A stretch of 37,343 nt of DNA, taken from positions 1 to 37,343 of the forward strand of contig JAGALA010000007.1 of assembly GCA_017625935.1 (NCBI GenBank). The letters are read 5' to 3'. Of the stretch, positions 14,709 to 22,623 are shown one piece after another (the stretch's first letter is position 1; each line of letters opens with the position of its first letter). This DNA is from Clostridia bacterium. GTDB lineage: Bacteria > Bacillota > Clostridia > Oscillospirales > CAG-272. Under the pieces are notes generated by a model. The model searched no databases. It had not been told where the DNA came from and saw only the letters and a program-made list of their open reading frames with translations. A program made the translations under genes and the position numbers.

Positions 14709-17594
14709 CTATTCGCTTTCTTTATCGTTTACGTATGCTACGATACCGTTATACGAAGCAAACACGTACTTATCGCCGTCGAGCTTTGTGCCCTCTTGAA
14801 TGTATGAAGGAGTGCCGCCGTCGATTACGTATGCACCGAATGCAAATTCAGCCGCCTTTTGTTCGTCAGTTGTAAAGCCGAAGAGCTTCATTGTCATAAT
14901 TGAAAATTCTCTTGATGGCATACCTGCCGCAAACGCGCCGTTATGGACATTACCGTTTTCATCGATAATATCATCATCGCCGAGTAAAGCTTTTGTCACA
15001 ACGAACAAGCCATACTCAACCTCTCTGCCTGTGAGTGTTTCATATGCTTCGATTGCTTCCTTGTGCATAACTACGGTGATATCAACGCCGCCATCTTCAT
15101 TTTCACTTAAAGAATAGCCCTTGTTTGTAAAGAGCGCAGGATAGCTTGCCTCGTCCTCATATTTTGAAATTTCATCACAGTACAAGCATTTATATGCTTT
15201 TGTACCGAGATTTTCATAACCGTTTGAGAATATAACGTCCTTCAAAATATCGCTCTCGGTGTGATAATCCAAAAGCGGAAGAATCACAATTTCCGTGCCG
15301 TATGCCGCATTTTCAAGATCGTTGATTTCTTTGTTGAGTGTTGAGAAGGTTTTGTACGTATTGGTTCTATAGTCCTCGCCGCATTGACAATCGGTCACGT
15401 AACCCGCTGTACCATTTGTAACGCATGTGGATTCGGTAATTGTTGAAGCATAGTAAGGATGTGCAATGCCTTGATAAACTGTGTATGCGCAGTTAGGAAG
15501 AGTGCTTACACTTGAGAGTGTGTAGAGCTCAACGCCAAGCACGCCTCTGTTTGCAAATGCATTACTATTTATAGAAAGAGTGTCAGTGTGGTGATATATT
15601 TTGAGTGGCTCGGTTTGTCCGCCCTTACCCTCTCTATGATCAGATGTGCTCGATGCATTTCCGTTACAGCAGAAAACGTATTGGTCAATATAGATTATGT
15701 CCATAAGAACAACCTCTTCAAGCGCGTAAACGCAGTCAAATGGCTTGTTCCAAATCTTTTTGTCAGATATACAGTTTCTACCAAAATAAGCATAGGTAAG
15801 GTTTGGTGAGCCGTAGAACGCTGCGCCGCCTGTAAACTCAATATTTGAGTCGTCAGGGAAAATAACCTCGGTAAGTCCTGATGCTCTAAAGCATTCACTG
15901 CCAAACGCATACGTGCTACCCGATGACATTTCAAGTGTGGTTATGTTCATTTTGCTCTTGAACGAAGACGAATCAAATGTAACGTCAGCACCTTGAACGT
16001 TTGAGGAAATCTTTTCAATAGTTGTTGACTTGATATTCTTGAAAATAACTGTTGCTGCTTCAATTTCGATTTCCTTTAAGCCGGTTATCGAGCTTAAATC
16101 CGAAATTTCAATATTTGCGCCGTCGCCGATTATGATTTTTTCAAGAGAGGTATTTGCAAGAGCACTAAAGAATTTGATACCTGCGGGAATTTCAATTCCG
16201 ACAATTTGGTCAGCAGTAAATTCTGCTGTGTCCTTAAGACCCACAATTTCGCAAACCGCGCTTGCACCAATGCCTACAACGTCAAACTCAACAACGTCAC
16301 CTGCTAAAAGTGTATAGGTCTTTTTCTCCCCGTCGAAGGAAACAGTTACGGTAATTTCGGTTTTTGTTGGAATGTAAATTGAAATCTCCTTCTTTTGGGT
16401 GCCGCACTTTGAGCAATCGTACATGTTTACGCCCGGAGCTTCAAGAGTTGCCTCGCTTGAGCTTTCCTCATTAAGCACCCATTCGTGTACGCAGTCAGCC
16501 TCGACAACCTTATACCAAACGACACCGTCGCCGTCGGTCACTGCGCGAAGCATAAGCGTTTCAGGAAGCATAAGTGCGAGATTTTTTGAATCCGCTTCGC
16601 TAACTGAATATTCACCGCTTGTAATTTGCGGAATAGCAAATTTGCTTGAAGTAACAAAGCTATCAAGCAATATAGCATCCGGGTTTGTAAGCTTGATTTT
16701 TCCTGCTAAATTGATAGTTGCATAAATATCGGATCCTGTCTCATTTGTGAAGCAGAAAGGATCTGATCCGGAGAGCGTTACAACTGCGGAATCATAAATA
16801 TTTATGGTTGCACCTGTAAGAATACCGCAATAAATTAGGTTTTTAGCCGTTACCGAGCCCGCAATTTGCATATCGGGGCATTTACCGTAGTTAGGGCTTT
16901 TCGCAATTCTGACAAAATTGTACGGTGTTGTAAACTCAACGCCCTTACCGATCCAGCAGCGTTGCATCGTATCCCAGTCACCGTAGCTGTGGTGCTCAAA
17001 TACGATACCTGCCGTTTGACCATCGTTTGTTTTAATTGTTTCGGGTGCGTGGATGAGCTTACCGCCGCCGATTACCGCACAGCCACCGCGGTAGTTGTAA
17101 ATCGCTTGACTGTTGTGTGTAATGGTAAGCGTGTGACCGTTCAAGTCGTAAACGCTCATTCCCCAGTTACTGTAAAGGTCCTCCGAAATAGTAAGGTCAG
17201 CACCGAGACGTAAATAGTTATTTGTTTTTAACGCCAAGAAATCCTCCGCCGTTGTTACCTCAATGCCGTATGCCTCGAAAATCATTGTGCTTTCGGTAAA
17301 CGTAACGGTAGCGCCCGGCTCGTACATTGTGCCGTCGTGGGTGTACCAGCCGTAGAACACCTTGTCAACAACGGTGCCGTCAGCCAAGGTAACAGTCTGA
17401 TCTCCTGTTAGCTTGGTATCTCTTAGCGTATACGTACCATCAGCGTTTGGTGTAGCAGTTGCACGAACATTGCCGCCGTGCCAGTTATACGTAACTGTAA
17501 TGCCATCGTCGGCAAAAACGGTTACTGCAAAGAGTGATGCAAAAACCAAGCATAATGAAATCATTAATGCAAATAAAATAAGTTTTCTTTTCAT
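14709..17594 (-). CDS. Large secreted protein with shared C-terminal domain (paralog 3)
   Basis: 961 aa from the ATG at 17594 (GAGGAG 5' of it). Signal peptide ~1-28 (cut near VFA-DD). Residues ~30-100 resemble an InlB B-repeat/flg_new module ('VFYGWYTHDGTMYEPGATV'). Residues ~110-340 are beta-helix-like ('LNGHTLTITHNSQAIYNY', 'VIGGGKLIHA'). A CSKCGTQKK knuckle lies near 395. Residues ~400-680 are LRR_5-like but degenerate. More Cys pairs (CQCG, CLYC) follow. The final ~145 residues begin 'PALFTNKGYS' and include 'EYGLFVVTKALLGDDDIID', 'FSIMTMKLFGFTTDEQKA' and 'FAFGAYVID'. It is monocistronic, so the shared tail is attached to three different ectodomains. Confidence 0.85.
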   Translation of the reverse strand: MKRKLILFALMISLCLVFASLFAVTVFADDGITVTYNWHGGNVRATATPNADGTYTLRDTKLTGDQTVTLADGTVVDKVFYGWYTHDGTMYEPGATVTFTESTMIFEAYGIEVTTAEDFLALKTNNYLRLGADLTISEDLYSNWGMSVYDLNGHTLTITHNSQAIYNYRGGCAVIGGGKLIHAPETIKTNDGQTAGIVFEHHSYGDWDTMQRCWIGKGVEFTTPYNFVRIAKSPNYGKCPDMQIAGSVTAKNLIYCGILTGATINIYDSAVVTLSGSDPFCFTNETGSDIYATINLAGKIKLTNPDAILLDSFVTSSKFAIPQITSGEYSVSEADSKNLALMLPETLMLRAVTDGDGVVWYKVVEADCVHEWVLNEESSSEATLEAPGVNMYDCSKCGTQKKEISIYIPTKTEITVTVSFDGEKKTYTLLAGDVVEFDVVGIGASAVCEIVGLKDTAEFTADQIVGIEIPAGIKFFSALANTSLEKIIIGDGANIEISDLSSITGLKEIEIEAATVIFKNIKSTTIEKISSNVQGADVTFDSSSFKSKMNITTLEMSSGSTYAFGSECFRASGLTEVIFPDDSNIEFTGGAAFYGSPNLTYAYFGRNCISDKKIWNKPFDCVYALEEVVLMDIIYIDQYVFCCNGNASSTSDHREGKGGQTEPLKIYHHTDTLSINSNAFANRGVLGVELYTLSSVSTLPNCAYTVYQGIAHPYYASTITESTCVTNGTAGYVTDCQCGEDYRTNTYKTFSTLNKEINDLENAAYGTEIVILPLLDYHTESDILKDVIFSNGYENLGTKAYKCLYCDEISKYEDEASYPALFTNKGYSLSENEDGGVDITVVMHKEAIEAYETLTGREVEYGLFVVTKALLGDDDIIDENGNVHNGAFAAGMPSREFSIMTMKLFGFTTDEQKAAEFAFGAYVIDGGTPSYIQEGTKLDGDKYVFASYNGIVAYVNDKESE

Positions 17595-17627
17595 AATTTT
17601 TCTCCTCAAAATGTTATTTACGGTTTT

Positions 17628-17656
17628 ATTATAACATATAAAATTAGCATTTTCAA
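17628..17656 (-). promoter_or_regulatory. Promoter of paralog 3
   Basis: On the minus strand, TTGAAA (17656-17651) and TATAAT (17633-17628), 17-bp spacer. It sits just past the stop of the upstream nucleoside-hydrolase-like gene. Confidence 0.78.
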
Positions 17657-17660
17657 GTGC

Positions 17661-18548
17661 TTATTTTATCAAGCTGTTTATCATATCGGCATAGTAGCTG
17701 TCGGGGTGATTTTTCACAACGTACGCGTGCGGTCCCTGCGGATCGGGTGTGAAATGATTTTTGCCCGTGTCTACCTCGAGTGATGCCTTGCCGCGTACCG
17801 TAGTGTAGCCCGCATTTTCGGGGTCGCCTATGCAAGCGAGCAAAACGAGCATCGGATCCCACGAGGAGCGTCCCTCTCCGTAGCCGTGGTCGTTCATTGC
17901 CTTCCATAAGTAGTCCTCGTGGTCAAGATTGCCTCCCGTTATAACCGTATCACCAATCTCCCAGCCGAGGAAAACCATCGGCACAGGACAGTTATCGAAA
18001 ATGTAGCTTGATGCTTCACGGGTAAGCGGTGTCCAAGCGATGTTAAACTCGCGCCCGCCGTCAATATCCCATCTGCCTGCCATCAGCCAAATTCTCTCTA
18101 CCTTTTCACGAACTAACTCCATACCCGTTTTAGGTGAAATATCGTCGCCCTCGCTCCTTAAAAGGTCGCCAAGAACCTGTAAAAAGCCGATTTCCATAAT
18201 CTCAACCTTGCCGCTTGCTTCGGCAATAGCGCGGCGATAAACCCTGACTGCGCTTTCCGCGTCCTTGTTTGAAAGCTCGGGGCAAAGCTTTGCCAGGCGC
18301 GGCTGGTAATTTTCCGTCCACGTCCAGCCGTCCGTTTCGTGACTGCGCGTATCAATTCCCACAGGAATGTCCACGCCCTCCAGCTTCAAAAACGCTTTTA
18401 AGGAAGCGTACGCATGCTCCTTAACGCAATTTATTCCTATACCGAGAATGTTTATCTCACCCTTTTTCATCGCCCTGCAAGCCACGCGCATTGCAACGCA
18501 GTCGTCACAGTCAGCACCCCAGTCTGTTCCAAAAATAAAGCTTCTCAT
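17661..18548 (-). CDS. Nucleoside-hydrolase-like protein (inosine-uridine type, atypical)
   Basis: 295 aa from the ATG at 18548 (CAGGAGAAAAT before it). Nucleoside hydrolases cut the N-glycosidic bond using a Ca-binding Asp cluster, typically DTDPGxDD. Here the N-terminus reads 'FGTDWGADCDDCVAMR' (residues 6-21), keeping the Asp cluster. The later motif is 'GGREFNIAWTP' (~165-175), where EFNI is kept but the usual Asp is not. Near the C-terminus is SSWDP, where many members have HDP. The fold is therefore probable but the substrate uncertain. No signal peptide. It is divergent from a GH3 gene with palindromes between them, suggesting shared sugar-responsive control. Confidence 0.8.
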   Translation of the reverse strand: MRSFIFGTDWGADCDDCVAMRVACRAMKKGEINILGIGINCVKEHAYASLKAFLKLEGVDIPVGIDTRSHETDGWTWTENYQPRLAKLCPELSNKDAESAVRVYRRAIAEASGKVEIMEIGFLQVLGDLLRSEGDDISPKTGMELVREKVERIWLMAGRWDIDGGREFNIAWTPLTREASSYIFDNCPVPMVFLGWEIGDTVITGGNLDHEDYLWKAMNDHGYGEGRSSWDPMLVLLACIGDPENAGYTTVRGKASLEVDTGKNHFTPDPQGPHAYVVKNHPDSYYADMINSLIK

Positions 18549-18574
18549 ATTTTCTCCTGTCAAAATCAATGAAT

Positions 18575-18594
18575 ATATGTTAATATTAACATAT
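18575..18594. promoter_or_regulatory. 20-bp perfect palindrome, probable operator
   Basis: ATATGTTAATATTAACATAT reads the same on both strands and lies 27 bp upstream of the nucleoside-hydrolase-like start codon. A dimeric repressor or activator site is the simplest reading; no regulator gene is adjacent. Confidence 0.5.
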
Positions 18595-18621
18595 TTTGTC
18601 TGTAAAATCAACAGTTATCTA

Positions 18622-18650
18622 TTGAAAAAGCACATAATATGTGATAAGAT
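18622..18650 (+). promoter_or_regulatory. Promoter of the GH3 operon with internal inverted repeat
   Basis: TTGAAA (18622-18627) and TAAGAT (18645-18650), 17-bp spacer. The spacer contains CACATA-A-TATGTG (18631-18643), an inverted repeat placed where a bound repressor would block RNA polymerase. Confidence 0.65.
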
Positions 18651-18687
18651 GATATTAATCATTTTTCATAAGCAAGGAGAAAGTTTT

Positions 18688-20568
18688 ATGACCTTTTACG
18701 AAAGAGCCCGTGAGCTTGTTTCAAAAATGACAATCGAGGAGAAAATGGCGCAGATGAGATATGACGCGCCTGCCATTGAGCGCCTCGGTGTGCCTGCCTA
18801 CAACTGGTGGAATGAATGCTTGCACGGTGTTGCCCGTCAGGGCTGTGCAACGGTTTTCCCGCAAGCCATCGGTATGGCGGCGAGCTTTAACACGGAGTTA
18901 ATGGGCAAGGTGGCAAACGCCATTTCCGACGAAGCGCGCGCAAAATACAACGAGTTTAAGAAATTCGGCTCGACCGAGCAATATCAAGGACTTACATATT
19001 GGTCACCTAACATAAATATTTTCAGAGACCCACGTTGGGGACGCGGCCACGAGACCTACGGTGAAGACCCACTTTTGACAGGTAAAATGGGTGTTGCGTT
19101 TATCAAGGGGCTTCAGGGTGAGGGCAAGTACAGAAAATTAGATGCGACAATCAAGCACTACGCGGTACACAGCGGTCCCGAGTACGAGCGCCACGGCTTT
19201 GATGCGGTTGTTTCAAAGAAGGATTTATATGAAACTTATCTTGCCGCATTCAAGTACTGCATTGACAATGCTAAGCCATCGGCTGTTATGGGCGCATACA
19301 ACCGCGTTAACGGTGAGGTGTGCTGCGGCTCAAAAACACTCCTTGGCGATATTTTGTTTGGCGAATTTGGCTTTGACGGCTACGTGGTTTCCGACTGTGG
19401 CGCAATCCGCGATTTCCACACGGGACACAAGGTGACAAGCACAGAGCCCGAAAGCGTTGCATTGGCGGTAAATAACGGCTGTCACTTAAACTGCGGTGAT
19501 GCGTACCTTTCGCTTTACGAGGCGTACGAAATGGACTTAATCGACGAGGAAACGATAACTGCGGCGGTAACGAAGCTATTTGAGGCGCGCTTCCGCCTCG
19601 GTATGTTTGATAGCGACTGCGAATACGATAAAATCCCCTATGACGTGGTTGAATGTGACGAGCATAGGGCGCTCAATTTAAAAATGGCTGAGGAATCGAT
19701 AGTGCTTCTTAAAAACAACGGTATTTTACCGCTTGACAGAAGCAAGTATAAAACAATTGCGGTTGTCGGCCCGAACAGCGACAGATACTCAACCTTAATT
19801 GGCAACTATAACGGAAATCCGTCAAGGTACACCACTCCCTTGCGCGGTATTCAGGAGGAGTTTTCCGGCAAGGTGCTTTACGCGTGCGGCTGTCATCCGA
19901 CCGACATCGGCTCAACGATGTGGAGCGGAAACCCGTTTAGGGAGGGCGTGATTGCCGCGCAAAAGGCGGATCTCGTTATTATGTGCATGGGTCTTAACCC
20001 CGGAATTGAGGGCGAGGAGGGTGATGCCTACAACGGTGACGTTGCGGGAGATAAAAAAACGATTAGCCTGCCCGAATCTCAAATTGTGCTTTATAATGAA
20101 ATAATGAAGCTTGGAAAGCCCGTTGTCTTTGTTAACATCAGCGGCAGCTGTGTTGCGCTTGGCGAGCAGGACAAGGACTGCGATGCGGTTATACAATGCT
20201 TCTACGGCGGTGCCGAATGTGGCCGCGCGCTTGCAAATATTTTGTTTGGCAAAACCTCGCCGAGCGGACGCCTACCCGTCACGTTTTACAGAAGCGACGA
20301 AGACCTGCCTGATTTCCGTGATTACAGTATGGAAAACAGAACGTATAAGTTTTTCAAGGGTGAGCCTGTTTATAAATTCGGTCACGGTCTTACCTACGGT
20401 GACGTGAGCGAAAGCTGGCTTGATGAACGCACGGTTGTGGTATCAAACAGGGGCGGTGCTGACACGGACTACTCTGTTTTGAGGTTTAGATACGAACCCA
20501 ACCCCGAGCTGCTTGATTTCAAGAAGATATTTATCAAGGTTGGCGAGAGTGTAACTGTTAGGTTTTAA
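18688..20568 (+). CDS. Glycoside hydrolase family 3 (beta-xylosidase/beta-glucosidase type)
   Basis: 626 aa from the ATG at 18688, preceded by AAGGAGA (18674-18680); the frame is open further upstream but without a better start. The GH3 N-terminal barrel shows 'YNWWNECLHGVARQG' (38-52), 'SPNINIFRDPRWGRGHETYGEDP' split over 106-128, and 'KHYAVHSGPEYERHGFDAVV' (156-175). D236 in GYVVSDCGAI is the nucleophile. The C-terminal alpha/beta sandwich includes 'SIVLLKNNGILPLD' and 'NPGIEGEEGDAYNGDVAGD'. The tail is short after 'GHGLTYG', with only a small FnIII-like remnant. The ENRTYKF motif and WWNECLHG are typical of the xylosidase branch. No signal peptide: it likely acts on imported xylo-oligosaccharides. 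First gene of the plus-strand glycan set. Confidence 0.92.
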   Translation: MTFYERARELVSKMTIEEKMAQMRYDAPAIERLGVPAYNWWNECLHGVARQGCATVFPQAIGMAASFNTELMGKVANAISDEARAKYNEFKKFGSTEQYQGLTYWSPNINIFRDPRWGRGHETYGEDPLLTGKMGVAFIKGLQGEGKYRKLDATIKHYAVHSGPEYERHGFDAVVSKKDLYETYLAAFKYCIDNAKPSAVMGAYNRVNGEVCCGSKTLLGDILFGEFGFDGYVVSDCGAIRDFHTGHKVTSTEPESVALAVNNGCHLNCGDAYLSLYEAYEMDLIDEETITAAVTKLFEARFRLGMFDSDCEYDKIPYDVVECDEHRALNLKMAEESIVLLKNNGILPLDRSKYKTIAVVGPNSDRYSTLIGNYNGNPSRYTTPLRGIQEEFSGKVLYACGCHPTDIGSTMWSGNPFREGVIAAQKADLVIMCMGLNPGIEGEEGDAYNGDVAGDKKTISLPESQIVLYNEIMKLGKPVVFVNISGSCVALGEQDKDCDAVIQCFYGGAECGRALANILFGKTSPSGRLPVTFYRSDEDLPDFRDYSMENRTYKFFKGEPVYKFGHGLTYGDVSESWLDERTVVVSNRGGADTDYSVLRFRYEPNPELLDFKKIFIKVGESVTVRF

Positions 20569-20585
20569 TTTTTGAGTAGCAAATA

Positions 20586-20658
20586 TTTCAAGATTGTGTA
20601 AACAATCATTTCAAGTGCAAAGCACGTTTCAAGACACGTAGTGTCATTTCATTTCAAG
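20586..20658. repeat. Hairpin array D with 7-mer TTTCAAG
   Basis: TTTCAAG occurs four times in one orientation (starting 20586, 20610, 20628, 20652). The spacers are perfect mini-hairpins ATTGT/ACAAT, GTGC-AAA-GCAC and GACAC-GTA-GTGTC. The last TTTCAAG runs directly into the AAGGAG ribosome binding site of the amidohydrolase gene. The array lies between GH3 and its likely operon partners, so it could also process or attenuate the message. Confidence 0.7.
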
Positions 20659-20667
20659 GAGAAAATT

Positions 20668-21750
20668 ATGTTTAACGAAGCAAAAATTAACGAAAAGATT
20701 ATAGATTCACATCTTCATTTAGAGGAGTGGAAAAATGACGAGGTTGGCCATTTTTTGAACGCGTTTGAAAGATACCGCGAGGGAATGAACCTTGACGGCA
20801 TTAACATCTGTGCGCTCAACAACCACGCGCGCGGTGTTGCAAACAACATTATGATTGCGCTTTACAAGCTTGTAAATAAAGGGACTTACGCACACGGCGC
20901 GCTTGACCATATTGTAAAGCCTATCGGCAAAAACCCTGACGGAATGGACCTTGTGACACAGTACCGTGAGCTTATGGAGATAGGCTTTGACGGAATTAAG
21001 CTCATTGAGGGTAAGCCAACCGTGCTTAAGCCTATCGGCGGCACGCTTTTATCGCCGTACCTTGATGCGCTGTTTTGCGAAATGGAAAAGGATGGCACGC
21101 ACATCGTTTTCCACGTAAACGACCCCGACGAGTTTTGGGACGACGAATTAGTCCCCGATTGGGCAAAATCAAACGGCTGGTTCTACGCTGACGGCACGTA
21201 CCCCGATTTTTGGACGGTTACCAAGGAAATTGAAACAATTCTCGACAAATATCCAAGCCTGAACGTAACCTTTGCGCACTTTTTCTTCTACGCGAAGTAC
21301 CCCGAGAAGCTCGAAGCGATGTTCAAAAAATATGAAAATATGGCAGTTGACATTACCCCAGGCGGCGAGATGTACTTGGCGTTTGAGAAGAACCACGATT
21401 TTTACGTTGATTTCTTTAAGAAATATTCGTCGAGAATTTTGGTTGGCACGGACGCAACATTCCCTTGGGAATCATATACGCACGCTTGGTCCATTGACAA
21501 GCTATACAGATTTATCGCGACAAGCGACACCACAATGGCATTTTGCGACCAGAATTTAAGAGGTCTTAATTTGGACGGTGAGGATAAGGAAAATATCCTT
21601 TATAAAAACTTTGAGCGCCGCGTGGGAAGAAGCACGCCAAAGGAAATAAACAAAAAAGCGCTCCTTGCCTACTTTGAAAAATACAAGGGTCTTTTGAGTG
21701 ATGAGGAATTAAGTGAGCTTAGCCCGCTTGTTGACAAATATTTAAGGTAA
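20668..21750 (+). CDS. Amidohydrolase-superfamily metal-dependent hydrolase
   Basis: 360 aa from the ATG at 20668 (AAGGAG 8 bp upstream). It is a TIM-barrel amidohydrolase (Amidohydro_2 type): metal ligands HLH at residues 15-17 in 'IIDSHLHLEEW', a central 'FDGIKLIEGKP' strand with Lys, 'HIVFHVNDPDEFWD', 'NVTFAHFFF', and the catalytic Asp in 'RILVGTDATFPW'. Members cleave amides, lactones or decarboxylate small acids; the substrate here is unknown. Placement between GH3 and two other glycosidases suggests a sugar lactone or sugar-acid derivative. No signal peptide. It ends 4 bp before the next gene. Confidence 0.82.
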   Translation: MFNEAKINEKIIDSHLHLEEWKNDEVGHFLNAFERYREGMNLDGINICALNNHARGVANNIMIALYKLVNKGTYAHGALDHIVKPIGKNPDGMDLVTQYRELMEIGFDGIKLIEGKPTVLKPIGGTLLSPYLDALFCEMEKDGTHIVFHVNDPDEFWDDELVPDWAKSNGWFYADGTYPDFWTVTKEIETILDKYPSLNVTFAHFFFYAKYPEKLEAMFKKYENMAVDITPGGEMYLAFEKNHDFYVDFFKKYSSRILVGTDATFPWESYTHAWSIDKLYRFIATSDTTMAFCDQNLRGLNLDGEDKENILYKNFERRVGRSTPKEINKKALLAYFEKYKGLLSDEELSELSPLVDKYLR

Positions 21751-21754
21751 GAAT

Positions 21755-22618
21755 ATGAAAATACCATACATAAAAACCGATTGGCGCGTGCTTTTGCGCC
21801 CACAGATAAACGGCAAATATGTAAACGACCATTGTCTTTTCAAGGCACACGACGGAAATTATCATCTTTTCGGCATCACAAGCTTTGAGGGCGGAGCGCC
21901 AAATGAAAGATATTTTGTGCACGGAGTAACGCCCTCGCTTGACACGGAAATGACGGAGTGCCACGACCGCGCAATTGACCGCGGCACGCTTGCTTGGGCA
22001 CCGTGTGTTGTACGCACTGAGGGGGACTATTACTATATGCTTTACGGTCCCTCCCCCACCTCGCTTTCCGTATCCTTTGATTTACACGAATGGTTCAACC
22101 ATACAGTAACGCTAAATAACGAGCCGCTTTTTTCAGCCCACCGTGATCATTTTGTTTTAAGAATGGATGACGGCTCATACCTTATGTACGTTGTCGGCAC
22201 GAAGGACAAGCGCAGCTGTGTTTCGCTTTTCAAATCAAGCAATTTGATTGCTTGGGATTTTTGCGGCTATGCATTAACAAGCGGAGAGTGTGCCGAGCTT
22301 AACCCACCGTGGGGTGCGATGGAATCCCCGTTTATTGTAAAGCGCGACAGTCTTTACTACCTGTTTATTACATACACAGACTGCTCAAAGGAAAACTATC
22401 ACAACACACTTGTTTTTGTTTCAAGCGACCCGTATTGCTTTGGTAAATATAACGGAGGTAACGGCGGCGCTGTTCCTGTGACCACCTTGCACGCACACGC
22501 ACCCGAAATTATAGAGGAAAAAGGAAGATACTATATAACCACATGCGGTTGGCTAAACTACGAAACGCCTAACGAGGGCTGTGTTTCAATAGCCGAGCTC
22601 GATTGGAAGGAGATTTAA
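21755..22618 (+). CDS. Five-bladed beta-propeller glycosidase (GH43/GH32-like)
   Basis: 287 aa, shorter than most GH43 enzymes and without an accessory domain. The clan's acid triad is plausibly in place: D25 in YVNDHCLF, D131 in HRDHFVLRM, and E190 in WGAMESPF. The repeated blade pattern 'DGNYHLFG', 'GDYYYMLYGPS', 'DGSYLMYVVG', 'DSLYYLFITY', 'KGRYYITTC' is clear. The family cannot be fixed by eye; arabinofuranosidase, xylosidase or fructosidase activity are all possible. Start at the ATG at 21755 with only a weak AAGG upstream, so it may depend on translation of the preceding gene, which ends 4 bp before. No signal peptide. Confidence 0.75.
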   Translation: MKIPYIKTDWRVLLRPQINGKYVNDHCLFKAHDGNYHLFGITSFEGGAPNERYFVHGVTPSLDTEMTECHDRAIDRGTLAWAPCVVRTEGDYYYMLYGPSPTSLSVSFDLHEWFNHTVTLNNEPLFSAHRDHFVLRMDDGSYLMYVVGTKDKRSCVSLFKSSNLIAWDFCGYALTSGECAELNPPWGAMESPFIVKRDSLYYLFITYTDCSKENYHNTLVFVSSDPYCFGKYNGGNGGAVPVTTLHAHAPEIIEEKGRYYITTCGWLNYETPNEGCVSIAELDWKEI

Positions 22619-22623
22619 TAATT

